From NCBI GenBank assembly GCA_964645915.1, contig CAZYDH010000005.1, forward strand, positions 47,614 to 111,613: a DNA stretch of 64,000 nt. Direction: 5' to 3'. The notes beneath the pieces were generated by a model that worked only from the letters and a program-made list of their open reading frames with translations, was not told where the DNA came from and did not search any database. Position numbers and translations under genes: made by a program. Positions 36,698 through 45,569 of the stretch are shown in pieces (positions within the stretch are counted from its first letter, which is position 1; each line of letters starts with the position of its first letter). The DNA is from JACNKV01 sp964645915. Its GTDB lineage: Bacteria > Fidelibacterota > Marinisomatia > Marinisomatales > JACNKV01.

Positions 36698-38245
36698 ATG
36701 AAACGATCCACATATGGTATTTTAGCCTTTAGCACAATTTTAATAATTATGTACGCATTCGGATTATCTTCATTCGAATCAGTCTGGTCCTTTCCTTCTC
36801 AACGAGCCGTTCCTTTAATGGTAATTGTCTTGGTCGGAACTGGAATTTATACAACGGTGAAATTAGGGTTCCCACAAATTCGATATTTGGTTCATGGAAT
36901 TAAAGTTACCCGAGGTATATATGATGATCCAAACGATGAAGGTGATTTAAACCACTTTCGCGCTTTGGCAACCGCACTTTCTGCCACCGTCGGTATTGGG
37001 AATATAGCTGGCGTAGCAACAGCAATATATTTTGGTGGACCGGGAGCTTTATTTTGGATGTGGATCACAGCATTTTTCGGAACAACATTAAAATACGCTG
37101 AAAGTACCTTATCTTTAAAATATCGTGAAATGGATCGTTTAGGTTACACAGCTGGTGGACCTATGTATACGATAGAAAATGGATTAGGAAGACAATGGCG
37201 TTGGCTCGCAGTTGCTTTCGCAGCTTTCGCAGTAATTTGTTCATTTGCTACGGGTAATGCTATTCAATCTTTCACTGTCTCTGATCAAGTTTATTCAGAA
37301 TTTCTTAAAATTCTTAATCCCGATAGTTTCCTGTTGGCAAAACATGTTATTTGGTCCGGCTTTGAATTATCTGTTCTTCAAGTGATTAATGGATTAGTAT
37401 TAGCGACGATTGTTGCTTTGGTGATCATAGGTGGAATAAAAAGGATTGGTCATGTCACCGGTTTCTTAACACCGCTAATGGGGATTATTTATGTTACAGG
37501 TGCATCTTTAATTGTGATGGCATACTTACCTTCCGTTCCGAAAAGTTTTGGTCTTATCTTTCAAATGGCATTTAACCCTCCAGCGGAGATTGCTGGTGTC
37601 GGAGGCGGGACATTCCTAGTAATTATGAATACCATGTTATGGGGAGTAAAACGAGGTTTATATTCGAATGAAGCCGGTCAGGGATCAGCCGCAATCGCTC
37701 ATTCAACTGCCAAAACTAAATATGCCGTTCGTGAAGGTTCTGTTGCAATGTTAGGACCATTTATTGATACAATAATTATTTGTACAATGACGGGTCTCGT
37801 AATCTTAGTAACAGATGCTTGGCATTTTACTGAATTTTATGTCAGTAGAGTGAATCCTGATTTTAGTGGAGAATTATTAAATAGCAGTCGACTTACTGCT
37901 TTTGCATTTAAAGAAGGACTGTCATGGTTATTTGGTTATGGTGATAAAATCGTCACATTATCAGTTACATTATTTGCGATCTCTACTGCTATAAGTTGGT
38001 CGTTTTATGGTGATAGATCCACTGAATATCTTTTCGGTGAAAAAGCCATTATCTATTATCGATGGATTTTTGTTTGTTTCGTTTTTATCGGTGGAATTGC
38101 AAGTTTAGAAGCAGTCTGGGCATTTGGCGACGCTGCACTTGGGTTTATGACATTTCCGAATTTATTATCGATAATTCTTCTCTCAACAGCACTGAAGAAA
38201 ATGACAAAAGAATATTTCTCAATAGAGCATAAACCATACAAGTAA
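36698..38245 (+). CDS. Sodium:alanine symporter, AGCS family
   Basis: The 515-residue protein has about eleven membrane helices. Family stretches include ATALSATVGIGNIAGVATAI (about 90-109), FFGTTLKYAESTLSLKYR and NEAGQGSAAIAHSTAKT, the AGCS signature. It imports alanine or glycine with Na+. It opens a short plus-strand island and is divergent from the RNase H gene across about 146 bases. No clear ribosome site precedes the ATG. The inositol monophosphatase gene follows after 21 bases. Confidence 0.94.
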   Translation: MKRSTYGILAFSTILIIMYAFGLSSFESVWSFPSQRAVPLMVIVLVGTGIYTTVKLGFPQIRYLVHGIKVTRGIYDDPNDEGDLNHFRALATALSATVGIGNIAGVATAIYFGGPGALFWMWITAFFGTTLKYAESTLSLKYREMDRLGYTAGGPMYTIENGLGRQWRWLAVAFAAFAVICSFATGNAIQSFTVSDQVYSEFLKILNPDSFLLAKHVIWSGFELSVLQVINGLVLATIVALVIIGGIKRIGHVTGFLTPLMGIIYVTGASLIVMAYLPSVPKSFGLIFQMAFNPPAEIAGVGGGTFLVIMNTMLWGVKRGLYSNEAGQGSAAIAHSTAKTKYAVREGSVAMLGPFIDTIIICTMTGLVILVTDAWHFTEFYVSRVNPDFSGELLNSSRLTAFAFKEGLSWLFGYGDKIVTLSVTLFAISTAISWSFYGDRSTEYLFGEKAIIYYRWIFVCFVFIGGIASLEAVWAFGDAALGFMTFPNLLSIILLSTALKKMTKEYFSIEHKPYK

Positions 38246-38266
38246 GTCTATTCTGAGTTTCACTAG

Positions 38267-39067
38267 ATGAAATTACATCTTGCTAATATTGAAGATATTT
38301 ATTCTGTAGCTACACATGCTGCCAGAACATCAGCTGCAATAATTCTGAGTGCTTTAGAGCTTCCTCGTTCTGTTGAACATAAAGGGCGAACAGATCTGGT
38401 AACCCAAACAGATAAGCAATCTGAAAAGAATATCATTGCAATCATTCAAGCGTCATTTCCCGATCATGATATTCTTGCAGAGGAATCGGGTGTTACTACA
38501 TATAACTCCAAATATTTATGGGTGATCGATCCATTAGATGGTACAACTAATTTTGTTCATGGGTATCCATCATTTGGCGTGTCTATCGCAGTGTTTTATC
38601 AAGATGAACCCATCGTGGCTGTAATTGCTGAACTACCTTCTAATCGATTATTTTCCGCGATAAAAGGAAAAGGTGCATTTTGCGATAATCAACCTATCAG
38701 TGTATCTAATAATAATGATTTAGAAAAATCTTTGTTAGTCACTGGATTTGGATATGAACACAGCGAACATTGGCAATCCAATATGAGTTTATTTAAAACA
38801 TTTACCGATATTACTCAAGGAGTTCGTCGATTAGGCGCAGCATCTATTGATTTATGTCACGTCGCTTTGGGAGTTGTAGATGGATTCTGGGAATACGACC
38901 TTCATCCATGGGATACAGCCGCAGGAATCTTAATTGTTGAAGAAGCAGGTGGAAAGATCACACAGATGAATGGAAATAGTTATTCGATCTATGATGATTC
39001 TATCGTGGCTTCCAATGGTAAGTTACATAACAGCTTAGTTCGTACGATTTCTAACCATCTATCCTAA
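38267..39067 (+). CDS. suhB: Inositol-1-monophosphatase family protein
   Basis: The 266-residue phosphatase has the Mg2+-binding motifs of the IMPase family: EES in ILAEESGV (about 66-73), WVIDPLDGTTNFVHG (about 85-99) and WDTAAGILIVEEAGG (about 213-227). It hydrolyses inositol phosphate or similar sugar phosphates, and SuhB-type members also act in rRNA antitermination. The stop overlaps that of the convergent yifB by nine bases (39059-39067). Length and motifs are intact. The true substrate cannot be read from the sequence. Confidence 0.92.
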   Translation: MKLHLANIEDIYSVATHAARTSAAIILSALELPRSVEHKGRTDLVTQTDKQSEKNIIAIIQASFPDHDILAEESGVTTYNSKYLWVIDPLDGTTNFVHGYPSFGVSIAVFYQDEPIVAVIAELPSNRLFSAIKGKGAFCDNQPISVSNNNDLEKSLLVTGFGYEHSEHWQSNMSLFKTFTDITQGVRRLGAASIDLCHVALGVVDGFWEYDLHPWDTAAGILIVEEAGGKITQMNGNSYSIYDDSIVASNGKLHNSLVRTISNHLS

Positions 39068-40624
39068 CCATAGTTGTCTATCCAAACTTCTGTATTGGAT
39101 AGCTTCACTTACGTGTTGGATCTTAATACTATCCTCTCCTGCAAGATCAGCGATTGTCCTGGATACCTTGAGTATTCTATCATAGGCTCTAGCCGATAGC
39201 CCTAACTTCTCCATAGCGGTTTTTAACATATCTGAAGTATTCTTATCCAACTTGCAAAATTGTTTAAGCTGACGAGTTTGCATTTGTGCATTAGAATACA
39301 CTTGATTTCGTGAATTAAATCGATCTAATTGAATCTCTCTAGCCGATTGTACTTTTTCTTTTATTGAATCCGATGAGTCACCTGGTTCCATCGAAGATAA
39401 TTTGGAAAATGGAACTGCCGGAACTTCGATATGAATATCTATTCTATCCATTAAAGGTCCTGATATTCTACTCATATATCGCTGGATCATTTGAGGTGCA
39501 CACGTACATTCGTTATTTTGATCTGTCGAATATCCACAGGGACAGGGATTCATTGCAGCAATTAACATAAACCTGGATGGATAGGTCAAAGATATTGAAG
39601 CTCTGGAAATGGTAACATTACCATCTTCTAACGGTTGTCGCATAACTTCTAAGACATTTTTCTTAAACTCGGGTAATTCGTCTAAGAATAATACACCATT
39701 ATGTGCTAAACTCACTTCACCGGGTTTAGGCATTGTTCCACCACCGATTAGACCCGCATCCGAAATCGTATGATGTGGTGATCGGAAAGGACGTGTTCCA
39801 ATTAATCCTTTACCGGAGGGTAACATTCCTGCAACTGAATGAATTTTGGTTGTTTCTAAGGCTTCATCTAATATCAAATCGGGTAAGATCGTAGGTAACC
39901 GTTTTGCGAGCATTGTTTTACCACTTCCCGGAGGACCAATCATAATAACATTATGACCACCCGATGCGGCTACTTCCAAAGCTCTTTTTACTTGCTCCTG
40001 CCCTTTTACATCTTGAAAATCAACCGCATAATATTTATTTCGATTAAACATATCGTCACGATTTACAGAGACAGCATCAATTTTACTTTCTCCATTCAAT
40101 ATTGATACGACTTCTTTTAATGAGGTAACTCCTGCAACTTTTAACCCTTCAACTACGGCTGCTTCCTCTGCATTTTCTATTGGCAATATCAAACCTCGTA
40201 TTCCATGATCTCGTGCAGAAATAGCAATAGGAAGTGCGCCTTTTACAGGTCTTAGACTTCCATCTAAAGCCAATTCACCTAACAAAAGTAATTTATCAAA
40301 ATATTCATGAGATATTTTACCCACCGCTCCTAAAATTCCTATTGCAATAGGTAGGTCAAAAGCAGAACCTTCTTTTCGGATATCTGCAGGAGCAAGATTT
40401 ACCGTTATATGTTTAAATGGAAAATCAAATCCGCTATTTTCTATGGCAGCTTTCACTCTCTCTTTACTCTCTCTAACTGCACCTTCCGGTAAACCGACGG
40501 TATGGTATTTAGGTAATTTTGCTCCAGTTAAATGAGCTTCTACTTCTACAATATAGGCATCAATCCCTTGGATTGAACTACTTAATACTCTAGCGAGCAT
40601 TCCTTTATTTGACATATTATTCAT
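39059..40624 (-). CDS. comM: YifB/ComM-family Mg-chelatase-like AAA+ ATPase
   Basis: The 521-residue protein has an N-terminal Lon-protease-like S5 fold (about 1-180), then an AAA+ domain with Walker A IGPPGSGKTM (about 228-237) and LFLDELPEF (Walker B). A Cys cluster (CPCGYSTDQNNECTC) and the C-terminal Mg-chelatase domain follow. In naturally competent bacteria ComM is a branch-migration helicase promoting integration of transformed DNA. In-frame ATGs at 40624, 40615 and 40600 compete, and homologues usually begin at the last (MLARV). With the ComEA-like gene in this window, competence is conceivable. No 3' gap separates it from suhB. Confidence 0.93.
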   Translation of the reverse strand: MNNMSNKGMLARVLSSSIQGIDAYIVEVEAHLTGAKLPKYHTVGLPEGAVRESKERVKAAIENSGFDFPFKHITVNLAPADIRKEGSAFDLPIAIGILGAVGKISHEYFDKLLLLGELALDGSLRPVKGALPIAISARDHGIRGLILPIENAEEAAVVEGLKVAGVTSLKEVVSILNGESKIDAVSVNRDDMFNRNKYYAVDFQDVKGQEQVKRALEVAASGGHNVIMIGPPGSGKTMLAKRLPTILPDLILDEALETTKIHSVAGMLPSGKGLIGTRPFRSPHHTISDAGLIGGGTMPKPGEVSLAHNGVLFLDELPEFKKNVLEVMRQPLEDGNVTISRASISLTYPSRFMLIAAMNPCPCGYSTDQNNECTCAPQMIQRYMSRISGPLMDRIDIHIEVPAVPFSKLSSMEPGDSSDSIKEKVQSAREIQLDRFNSRNQVYSNAQMQTRQLKQFCKLDKNTSDMLKTAMEKLGLSARAYDRILKVSRTIADLAGEDSIKIQHVSEAIQYRSLDRQLWLG

Positions 40625-40659
40625 TTTATAAGTTAAGGGTTAAAAAGAAAAAATAGAGT

Positions 40660-41136
40660 TTATTCTATTTTCGGACGGATCTTATCATATTTAAGATTTT
40701 CATATTTTTCCCAGATGGTTTCACCTGAAGCTTGTTGGAAACGAAAGGCAAATGATAATGCTTCATAAAAAGGGCGATCAAGAAACTCATCGTGACGATA
40801 ATATTCATCGATCCATCCAACAAATTCAACGATATCCGTATGTTCAAGTGCATCAAAGATACCGAATACAAGTTCTGCACGATTATTATAATACCATGTT
40901 GTCAATTCATTATAACCTAATTCAGTTTTTAATCCGTTATATGTATCATAAACCTGAGTTAAGTATGAGAATAAATAGACTTCTTTTTCATCTTGTGAAA
41001 GTGTTCGCCAATATGCAACTATTGGGGATATATTTTCAGGCATTGCCTGTGTAAATCCGATTTGTAAACAGAATAATGTTATAACCATTATTTTCAATGA
41101 TTTATTTTGACTGTGATTTCTCATTTTCTTCCTCAA
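40660..41136 (-). CDS. Small secreted protein of unknown function
   Basis: The 158-residue frame has a basic start and a hydrophobic core (MVITLFCLQIGFTQA) that reads as a signal peptide ending near residue 31. The mature part of about 127 residues is helical, acidic and rich in Tyr, Phe and Trp. No family is recognised. The start overlaps the 3' end of ispG by 35 bases; later ATGs at 41124 or 41088 are possible but would remove the basic residues of the signal peptide. The genes on both sides are conserved housekeeping genes. Confidence 0.6.
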   Translation of the reverse strand: MRKKMRNHSQNKSLKIMVITLFCLQIGFTQAMPENISPIVAYWRTLSQDEKEVYLFSYLTQVYDTYNGLKTELGYNELTTWYYNNRAELVFGIFDALEHTDIVEFVGWIDEYYRHDEFLDRPFYEALSFAFRFQQASGETIWEKYENLKYDKIRPKIE

Positions 41137-42184
41137 AACGAATAATTAACTCTTCTAAACGATCAATGGCGTCTTCTTCGCGTACTTTGCCTAGAGTTTC
41201 CCCCCGATAATACAATAATCCTCCGCCTTTTCCAAAAGCTATTCCTAAGTCAGTGTGAGTAGCTTCTCCGGGACCATTGACTGCACACCCCATTAAAGCA
41301 ATAGACATAGGCGTCTTAATATGGCTTAACTTCTTTTCCATTTCTTCAGCAATGCTAAAGAGATCAACTTCAAGTCTTCCGCACGTCGGACAGGCAACAA
41401 TAGTTACTCCTCGTGTTGCAAGACCCAGTGATTTTAAAAGTTCATATCCAACGTGTACTTCTTCAACCGGATCTCCGGTCAGACTTACACGAATCGTATC
41501 ACCAATTCCGTTAGATAATAAAGTACCAATCCCAACGGATGATTTTATTGTGCCGGATTTAACCGGTCCGGCCTCTGTGACACCCAAATGCAATGGGATG
41601 TCAAATTCTTCAGAAAATAATTGATTCGCTTTTATCATTAAATTGACATCTGATGCTTTTAGTGAAACGATCAAATCATTAAAATCATATTCTTTACATA
41701 TATTGATGTGTCTTCTCGCACTTTCAACCATCGCTTCAGCAGTAGGATATCCAAATTTTTCAAGAAGATCTTTTTCCAAACTTCCTGCATTTACACCTAT
41801 TCTGATTGGGACTCTTGCTGATTTTACTTTTTTTAATACTTCTTGAACTCTTTCTTTAGAACCTATATTACCGGGATTTATTCGGATTTTATCGACTCCA
41901 GCATCCACTGCATGAAGGGCCATTTTATAATTGAAGTGAATATCAGCAACGAGAGGAACTGACATGCTTTTTTTTATTTCATAAAGTGCTTTTGCAGATT
42001 CTTCATCAGGAACAGTCACTCGGATAATTTGACATCCAGCTTCTTCTAACTGTTCTATTTGAGTTAAAGTTGCCAAAACATCGTGTGTTTTCCTGGTTGT
42101 CATAGATTGGACAGAAATCGGAGATTCTCCTCCAATTGGAATATTTCCAACCATGACTTTATTTGTTTTTGTTCTCTTGATCAT
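41102..42184 (-). CDS. ispG: 4-hydroxy-3-methylbut-2-enyl diphosphate synthase
   Basis: The 360-residue protein has a TIM-barrel N-terminal part (GNIPIGGESPISVQSMTT) and an Fe-S domain. The cluster ligands C265 and C268 (ACPTCGR) and C300 (MGCAVNGPGE) are all present, with the fourth ligand glutamate at 306. It converts MEcPP to HMBPP in the MEP isoprenoid pathway. The enzyme is oxygen-sensitive and needs reduced flavodoxin or ferredoxin. A TPR protein gene lies upstream after 39 bases. Length is close to the short bacterial type. Confidence 0.96.
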   Translation of the reverse strand: MIKRTKTNKVMVGNIPIGGESPISVQSMTTRKTHDVLATLTQIEQLEEAGCQIIRVTVPDEESAKALYEIKKSMSVPLVADIHFNYKMALHAVDAGVDKIRINPGNIGSKERVQEVLKKVKSARVPIRIGVNAGSLEKDLLEKFGYPTAEAMVESARRHINICKEYDFNDLIVSLKASDVNLMIKANQLFSEEFDIPLHLGVTEAGPVKSGTIKSSVGIGTLLSNGIGDTIRVSLTGDPVEEVHVGYELLKSLGLATRGVTIVACPTCGRLEVDLFSIAEEMEKKLSHIKTPMSIALMGCAVNGPGEATHTDLGIAFGKGGGLLYYRGETLGKVREEDAIDRLEELIIRFEEENEKSQSK

Positions 42185-42223
42185 ACTCTGATAATAATTA
42201 GAATGAAATTTACGAATGATATT

Positions 42224-43348
42224 TTAATTATCGAAAGGTGTCCCAATAAAATCTTTTGCATAATGTACAGCTGCGGTAAAATTATCCAATTCAATACATT
42301 TATTATAAGCATGAATTGCTTGTTTTCGCTCTTTTTGTGAATCATGAATCTTCCCTTTTAACAACCATGCGTTCGCTAAAATGATATCTAACTCAGCATC
42401 ATAATTTTCAATAGCACGTGACAAATAGATTTGCGCATTCTTAAAATCCCCATCATGGTAACAGATCAATGCTGATTCATAGCTAATATAACCCGAATAC
42501 CATGATTTCTGAATGTCTGTAAGTTCTTTAAGATATTCTTTAAGATATTCCTCTAACTCTTTTGCTGCTTTAAGTTGTCCTGTATTAATTAACGATTCTA
42601 TATACATAATATTAAAGTAATAATTCTTGGGAAAATGATTAACTAACTTCTCACTATAATGTAAAGACTTTTCCGGGCGATCCAATACCCAAAGATATAT
42701 AAATGCAATAACACTTGACGCTTCTATCCACGAATATTCACCATGATTTGCGGCATTTTCAATTTTGGCGATTCCTGAGTATTTATCAGTTTCTAAACCA
42801 TATATCGTAACAGCAGTTTTTACCAAAATATTACTAAGTCCGGCATAATATTCAACAATCCCGATTGGCAGTTGAGAATCCACTATTTCTGGTGATTCTA
42901 CATTTACACGTTTTATGACATTAAATCCTTTCCAGGCATTTAATAAAGTTGATATCCACTCCTTCTTTCCTAAACTTATTCGAGCATACAGACCTATTGC
43001 TGATCCATAAAATAATTGATATTGCATATTATTTGGATATTTCTGAATTAACGCTTCATAGACAGGAACAATCTCATCCAGATCATTATTTAAAGTTTGA
43101 TAGGTTGTTTCAATATCATTATTTGCCTGGCTATGTAACCATCTGGCAGTGGCCCAAGTTAAATGTACAGCAGGATGTTCCGGATAATTATCACGAGCTT
43201 TTGTTAGAACATCAATCGCTTCTTCAGTTTCATAATTGTAAAATTTATATACACCATTCCAAATAACATCATCAGCTAGATTTTGTGAGAAGAGAACGGT
43301 ATTTAAAAAAAATAATATACAGTATCGAAACAAGGAACTAATATTCAA
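42224..43348 (-). CDS. Secreted TPR-like protein of unknown function
   Basis: The 374-residue protein has a signal peptide (about 1-22, ending LFSQN). The rest is helical with degenerate tetratricopeptide repeats, such as YKFYNYETEEAIDVLTKA and AIHAYNKCIELDNFTAAVHY. A short duplication EYLKEYLKEL near residue 265 comes from a repeated 12-base element. It starts four bases after the neighbouring TPR gene ends and is followed by ispG. Probably a periplasmic scaffold; no specific partner is evident. Confidence 0.7.
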   Translation of the reverse strand: MNISSLFRYCILFFLNTVLFSQNLADDVIWNGVYKFYNYETEEAIDVLTKARDNYPEHPAVHLTWATARWLHSQANNDIETTYQTLNNDLDEIVPVYEALIQKYPNNMQYQLFYGSAIGLYARISLGKKEWISTLLNAWKGFNVIKRVNVESPEIVDSQLPIGIVEYYAGLSNILVKTAVTIYGLETDKYSGIAKIENAANHGEYSWIEASSVIAFIYLWVLDRPEKSLHYSEKLVNHFPKNYYFNIMYIESLINTGQLKAAKELEEYLKEYLKELTDIQKSWYSGYISYESALICYHDGDFKNAQIYLSRAIENYDAELDIILANAWLLKGKIHDSQKERKQAIHAYNKCIELDNFTAAVHYAKDFIGTPFDN

Positions 43349-43352
43349 TAAA

Positions 43353-44981
43353 CTACTGATTTTGAGCCGTTAAGACAAGCCATCCCTTAGCTTCATTATT
43401 ATCCGGTTTTAACTCTATACTCCTATCCCAAGCACCTTTAGCTAAAATAGGTTCTCCCATTTTCCAATATGTAATTCCAATGCCTAAAAAGGCAGATGAA
43501 TCCTTTGGACGGAGTTCAATAACTTCCTGAAAAGCGGATAAAGACTCTTTATACATGTCTTTTTCTCTATAATAGTTTCCAAGAGATTTCATTGCACCTG
43601 GAAGCCATTCAAATGAATTTGCATTCACACTTATTGCTTTATCAAAAGATGTCCTGCCTAACGCAGGTTCTCCTCTACGATTGTATTCAATTGCTAATAT
43701 ATAATACGCTTGCGGCAATAAATTTCTCACCATTGGGTTATTCGGTTGATAATGGAGTAAATCTTCCCAAGCGGATGCAGCTCTTCCCCATTCGTTCGCT
43801 TTATAATACGCTAATCCCTGCATATATCTACTTTCAGAATCACTATGGTTAAGTCGAATGGCATCCTCATAGGATAAAGCTGCATATATATATTTTTCCT
43901 GATCAAAATAAAGAGCTGCCAACGATTTATAAGCCTCTTGATTATTTACATCCAATAATATCGCTTTTTGATAAGAAGATTTAGCTTGATCTACATCTCC
44001 CATTTTTTCAGCGATATTCCCTCGAAGTAAAACAAAACTGCTATTTTGTGGATACGTTTCCATAGCACTGTCAGCTATTCTTACCGCGTCTTTATAAAGT
44101 CCTTTTTCTATTCGAGTTTGAATCTCGGTGATCCGTTGTGCAGGTCCATCAGGATTCTTTTTTGAAGATCGAAGAAGTACTTCCTCTTTTACTTTCTTTT
44201 TCTTGGGTTCATGACCAAGGGAAGCCAATATATCTAACGTTGCTTTATGATTGGGATCAATATCAATAACCTCTTCAAACGCATGTTTAGACTTTACCAT
44301 TTCCCCTGTAGAATTATATAAAGAACCGAGATAGTAATGAAAATCCGGATTCTGCGGATTATTCATAATTAATCGTAGATAAATATCTTTAGCATCATCC
44401 CATTTATGATGCAATTCATAATGTAAGGCTAATTCACGCGCTAATCGGAAATCATTTGGATTACGTTGAACAGCTTTTTCTAAATCTTGAACGGTGAGTA
44501 ATGGAGTTGTTTTTAACTTTACAGCAGATGGTTGAGGAATCGGATCCAAATATCGAGTTGCACGAGCAAGTTCTCTTGTGCTTGTGTTCAATGATTCCGT
44601 TATATCAAATAATTCGCCTGCAAATTCTGTTGCTTTAACTTTAGGGGGAAGCTTCTTTTTTGAAGATCTTTTCTTTGAGGATCTTTTTTTCTTCGGAAGT
44701 TTCTTTTTTCCCGTTGATTTTTTACCCTTGGTCTTCCTCTTTTTTGAGGACTTTTTCTTTGAGGATGATTTTTTCCGTTTTGTTGGTTTTCTTTTTTTCT
44801 TTTTTGAAGATTTTTTTTTCGAGGATTTTTTCGTTTTCTTCTTTGGTTTTTTCTTTTTTGAGGTTTCTGTTTTATCGGGAACTAACTTTGCGATAAGACC
44901 ACTTCCATTTATAGGTAAACCACCTAAAAAGATCAGTAAAGCTAATATGTATGCGATTTGGCGATTAAGAATGGTTCTCAT
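43353..44981 (-). CDS. Secreted TPR protein with a Lys/Ser-rich repetitive segment
   Basis: The 542-residue protein has a signal peptide (about 8-27). Residues 41-116 are almost entirely Lys, Ser, Arg, Thr and Pro, built from SSKKK-like units. At least eight tetratricopeptide repeats follow from about 150 on, for example FHYYLGSLYNSTGEMVKSK and SFVLLRGNIAEKMGDVDQAK. The basic segment could bind acidic polymers such as peptidoglycan-linked polymers, lipid headgroups or nucleic acid, or act as a long polar spacer. A convincing promoter and an upstream terminator bracket its 5' end, so it heads its own transcript. Confidence 0.75.
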   Translation of the reverse strand: MRTILNRQIAYILALLIFLGGLPINGSGLIAKLVPDKTETSKKKKPKKKTKKSSKKKSSKKKKRKPTKRKKSSSKKKSSKKRKTKGKKSTGKKKLPKKKRSSKKRSSKKKLPPKVKATEFAGELFDITESLNTSTRELARATRYLDPIPQPSAVKLKTTPLLTVQDLEKAVQRNPNDFRLARELALHYELHHKWDDAKDIYLRLIMNNPQNPDFHYYLGSLYNSTGEMVKSKHAFEEVIDIDPNHKATLDILASLGHEPKKKKVKEEVLLRSSKKNPDGPAQRITEIQTRIEKGLYKDAVRIADSAMETYPQNSSFVLLRGNIAEKMGDVDQAKSSYQKAILLDVNNQEAYKSLAALYFDQEKYIYAALSYEDAIRLNHSDSESRYMQGLAYYKANEWGRAASAWEDLLHYQPNNPMVRNLLPQAYYILAIEYNRRGEPALGRTSFDKAISVNANSFEWLPGAMKSLGNYYREKDMYKESLSAFQEVIELRPKDSSAFLGIGITYWKMGEPILAKGAWDRSIELKPDNNEAKGWLVLTAQNQ

Positions 44982-45028
44982 TGTAGCGCAAATTACTTAT
45001 TGCTGAATCGTTATGAAAGAATAAATTT

Positions 45029-45056
45029 AGAATAAAAGTAGTATTTTATGAGTCAA
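45029..45056 (-). promoter_or_regulatory. Sigma-70-type promoter of the Lys-rich TPR gene
   Basis: On the minus strand TTGACT (45056-45051) and TATTCT (45034-45029) are 16 bases apart, about 50 bases upstream of the ATG at 44981 and just downstream of the terminator of the metal-efflux genes. Confidence 0.55.
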
Positions 45057-45070
45057 AAATACTTAAATAA

Positions 45071-45106
45071 CTAAGGTCTTGTAAAAAGGCATCTACAAGA
45101 CCTTAG
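45071..45106 (-). terminator. Perfect 13-bp hairpin terminator of the metal-efflux genes
   Basis: CTAAGGTCTTGTA (45071-45083) and its exact complement TACAAGACCTTAG (45094-45106) flank a 10-base loop. In the minus direction a T-rich run follows. It lies nine bases after the stop of the Cys-rich gene, where an intrinsic terminator is expected. Confidence 0.75.
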
Positions 45107-45115
45107 TTTGTTTGA

Positions 45116-45547
45116 TTATAAATAATTACAACAAGACCTATGACTGAACATATCCCAAATCGACCAATGATGTTTATTCTTTTTGTGACCACATTTTGAT
45201 TTACAACAATTCATGTGTGAGTCATTGCATTTCATTTTTGATTTACAACAATTCATTTGAGACATATCACATCTGTTAGAACTTTTGCAGTTTTTATTAC
45301 CATATTCCTTGTGACAAATAGATTTTTCCATTTTATTACAAGATGATTTTCCACTCTTGCACCCTTTTTCTTGTTTACCGCAGTTATGTTTATCTTGAAT
45401 TGATTTACAGTGATCGCCTTTTACAATCATGATTTGTTTATCACATTTATCAACTTTAACATCACCCTGTTTGCACGAAGTATGTTCTTGGGCATTTACC
45501 ATCGATACTAAAAATATAATAATCAAGAGTAAGATACTTTTTTTCAT
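45116..45547 (-). CDS. Secreted Cys/His/Lys-rich protein, probable metal binder
   Basis: The 143-residue protein has a signal peptide (MKKSILLLIIIFLVSMVNAQ). Its mature part has about 22 cysteines with many His, Lys and Met, such as MNCCKSKMKC and MNCCKSKCGHKKNKHH. The block MNCCKSK is duplicated 42 bases apart. No known fold is recognised, but cysteine and methionine clusters fit soft-metal chelation. It is the last gene of the CusABC-like locus, 22 bases downstream of the heavy-metal-binding lipoprotein gene and just before the terminator. A role as periplasmic Cu/Ag sponge is inferred from this context. Confidence 0.7.
   Translation of the reverse strand: MKKSILLLIIIFLVSMVNAQEHTSCKQGDVKVDKCDKQIMIVKGDHCKSIQDKHNCGKQEKGCKSGKSSCNKMEKSICHKEYGNKNCKSSNRCDMSQMNCCKSKMKCNDSHMNCCKSKCGHKKNKHHWSIWDMFSHRSCCNYL
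45197..45255. repeat. 17-base direct repeat, period 42
   Basis: GATTTACAACAATTCAT occurs at 45197-45213 and 45239-45255. It encodes the duplicated MNCCKSK block of the Cys-rich protein, a sign of recent in-frame duplication. Confidence 0.85.
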
Positions 45548-45569
45548 TTTTTAATCCTTTTCTTTTTTT

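Noticed and set aside
44578..45006. Plus-strand open frame rich in Phe and Leu opposite the TPR gene
   Set aside because: It is the complement of the Lys/Ser-rich repeats of the real gene on the minus strand, which has a signal peptide, TPRs and a promoter.
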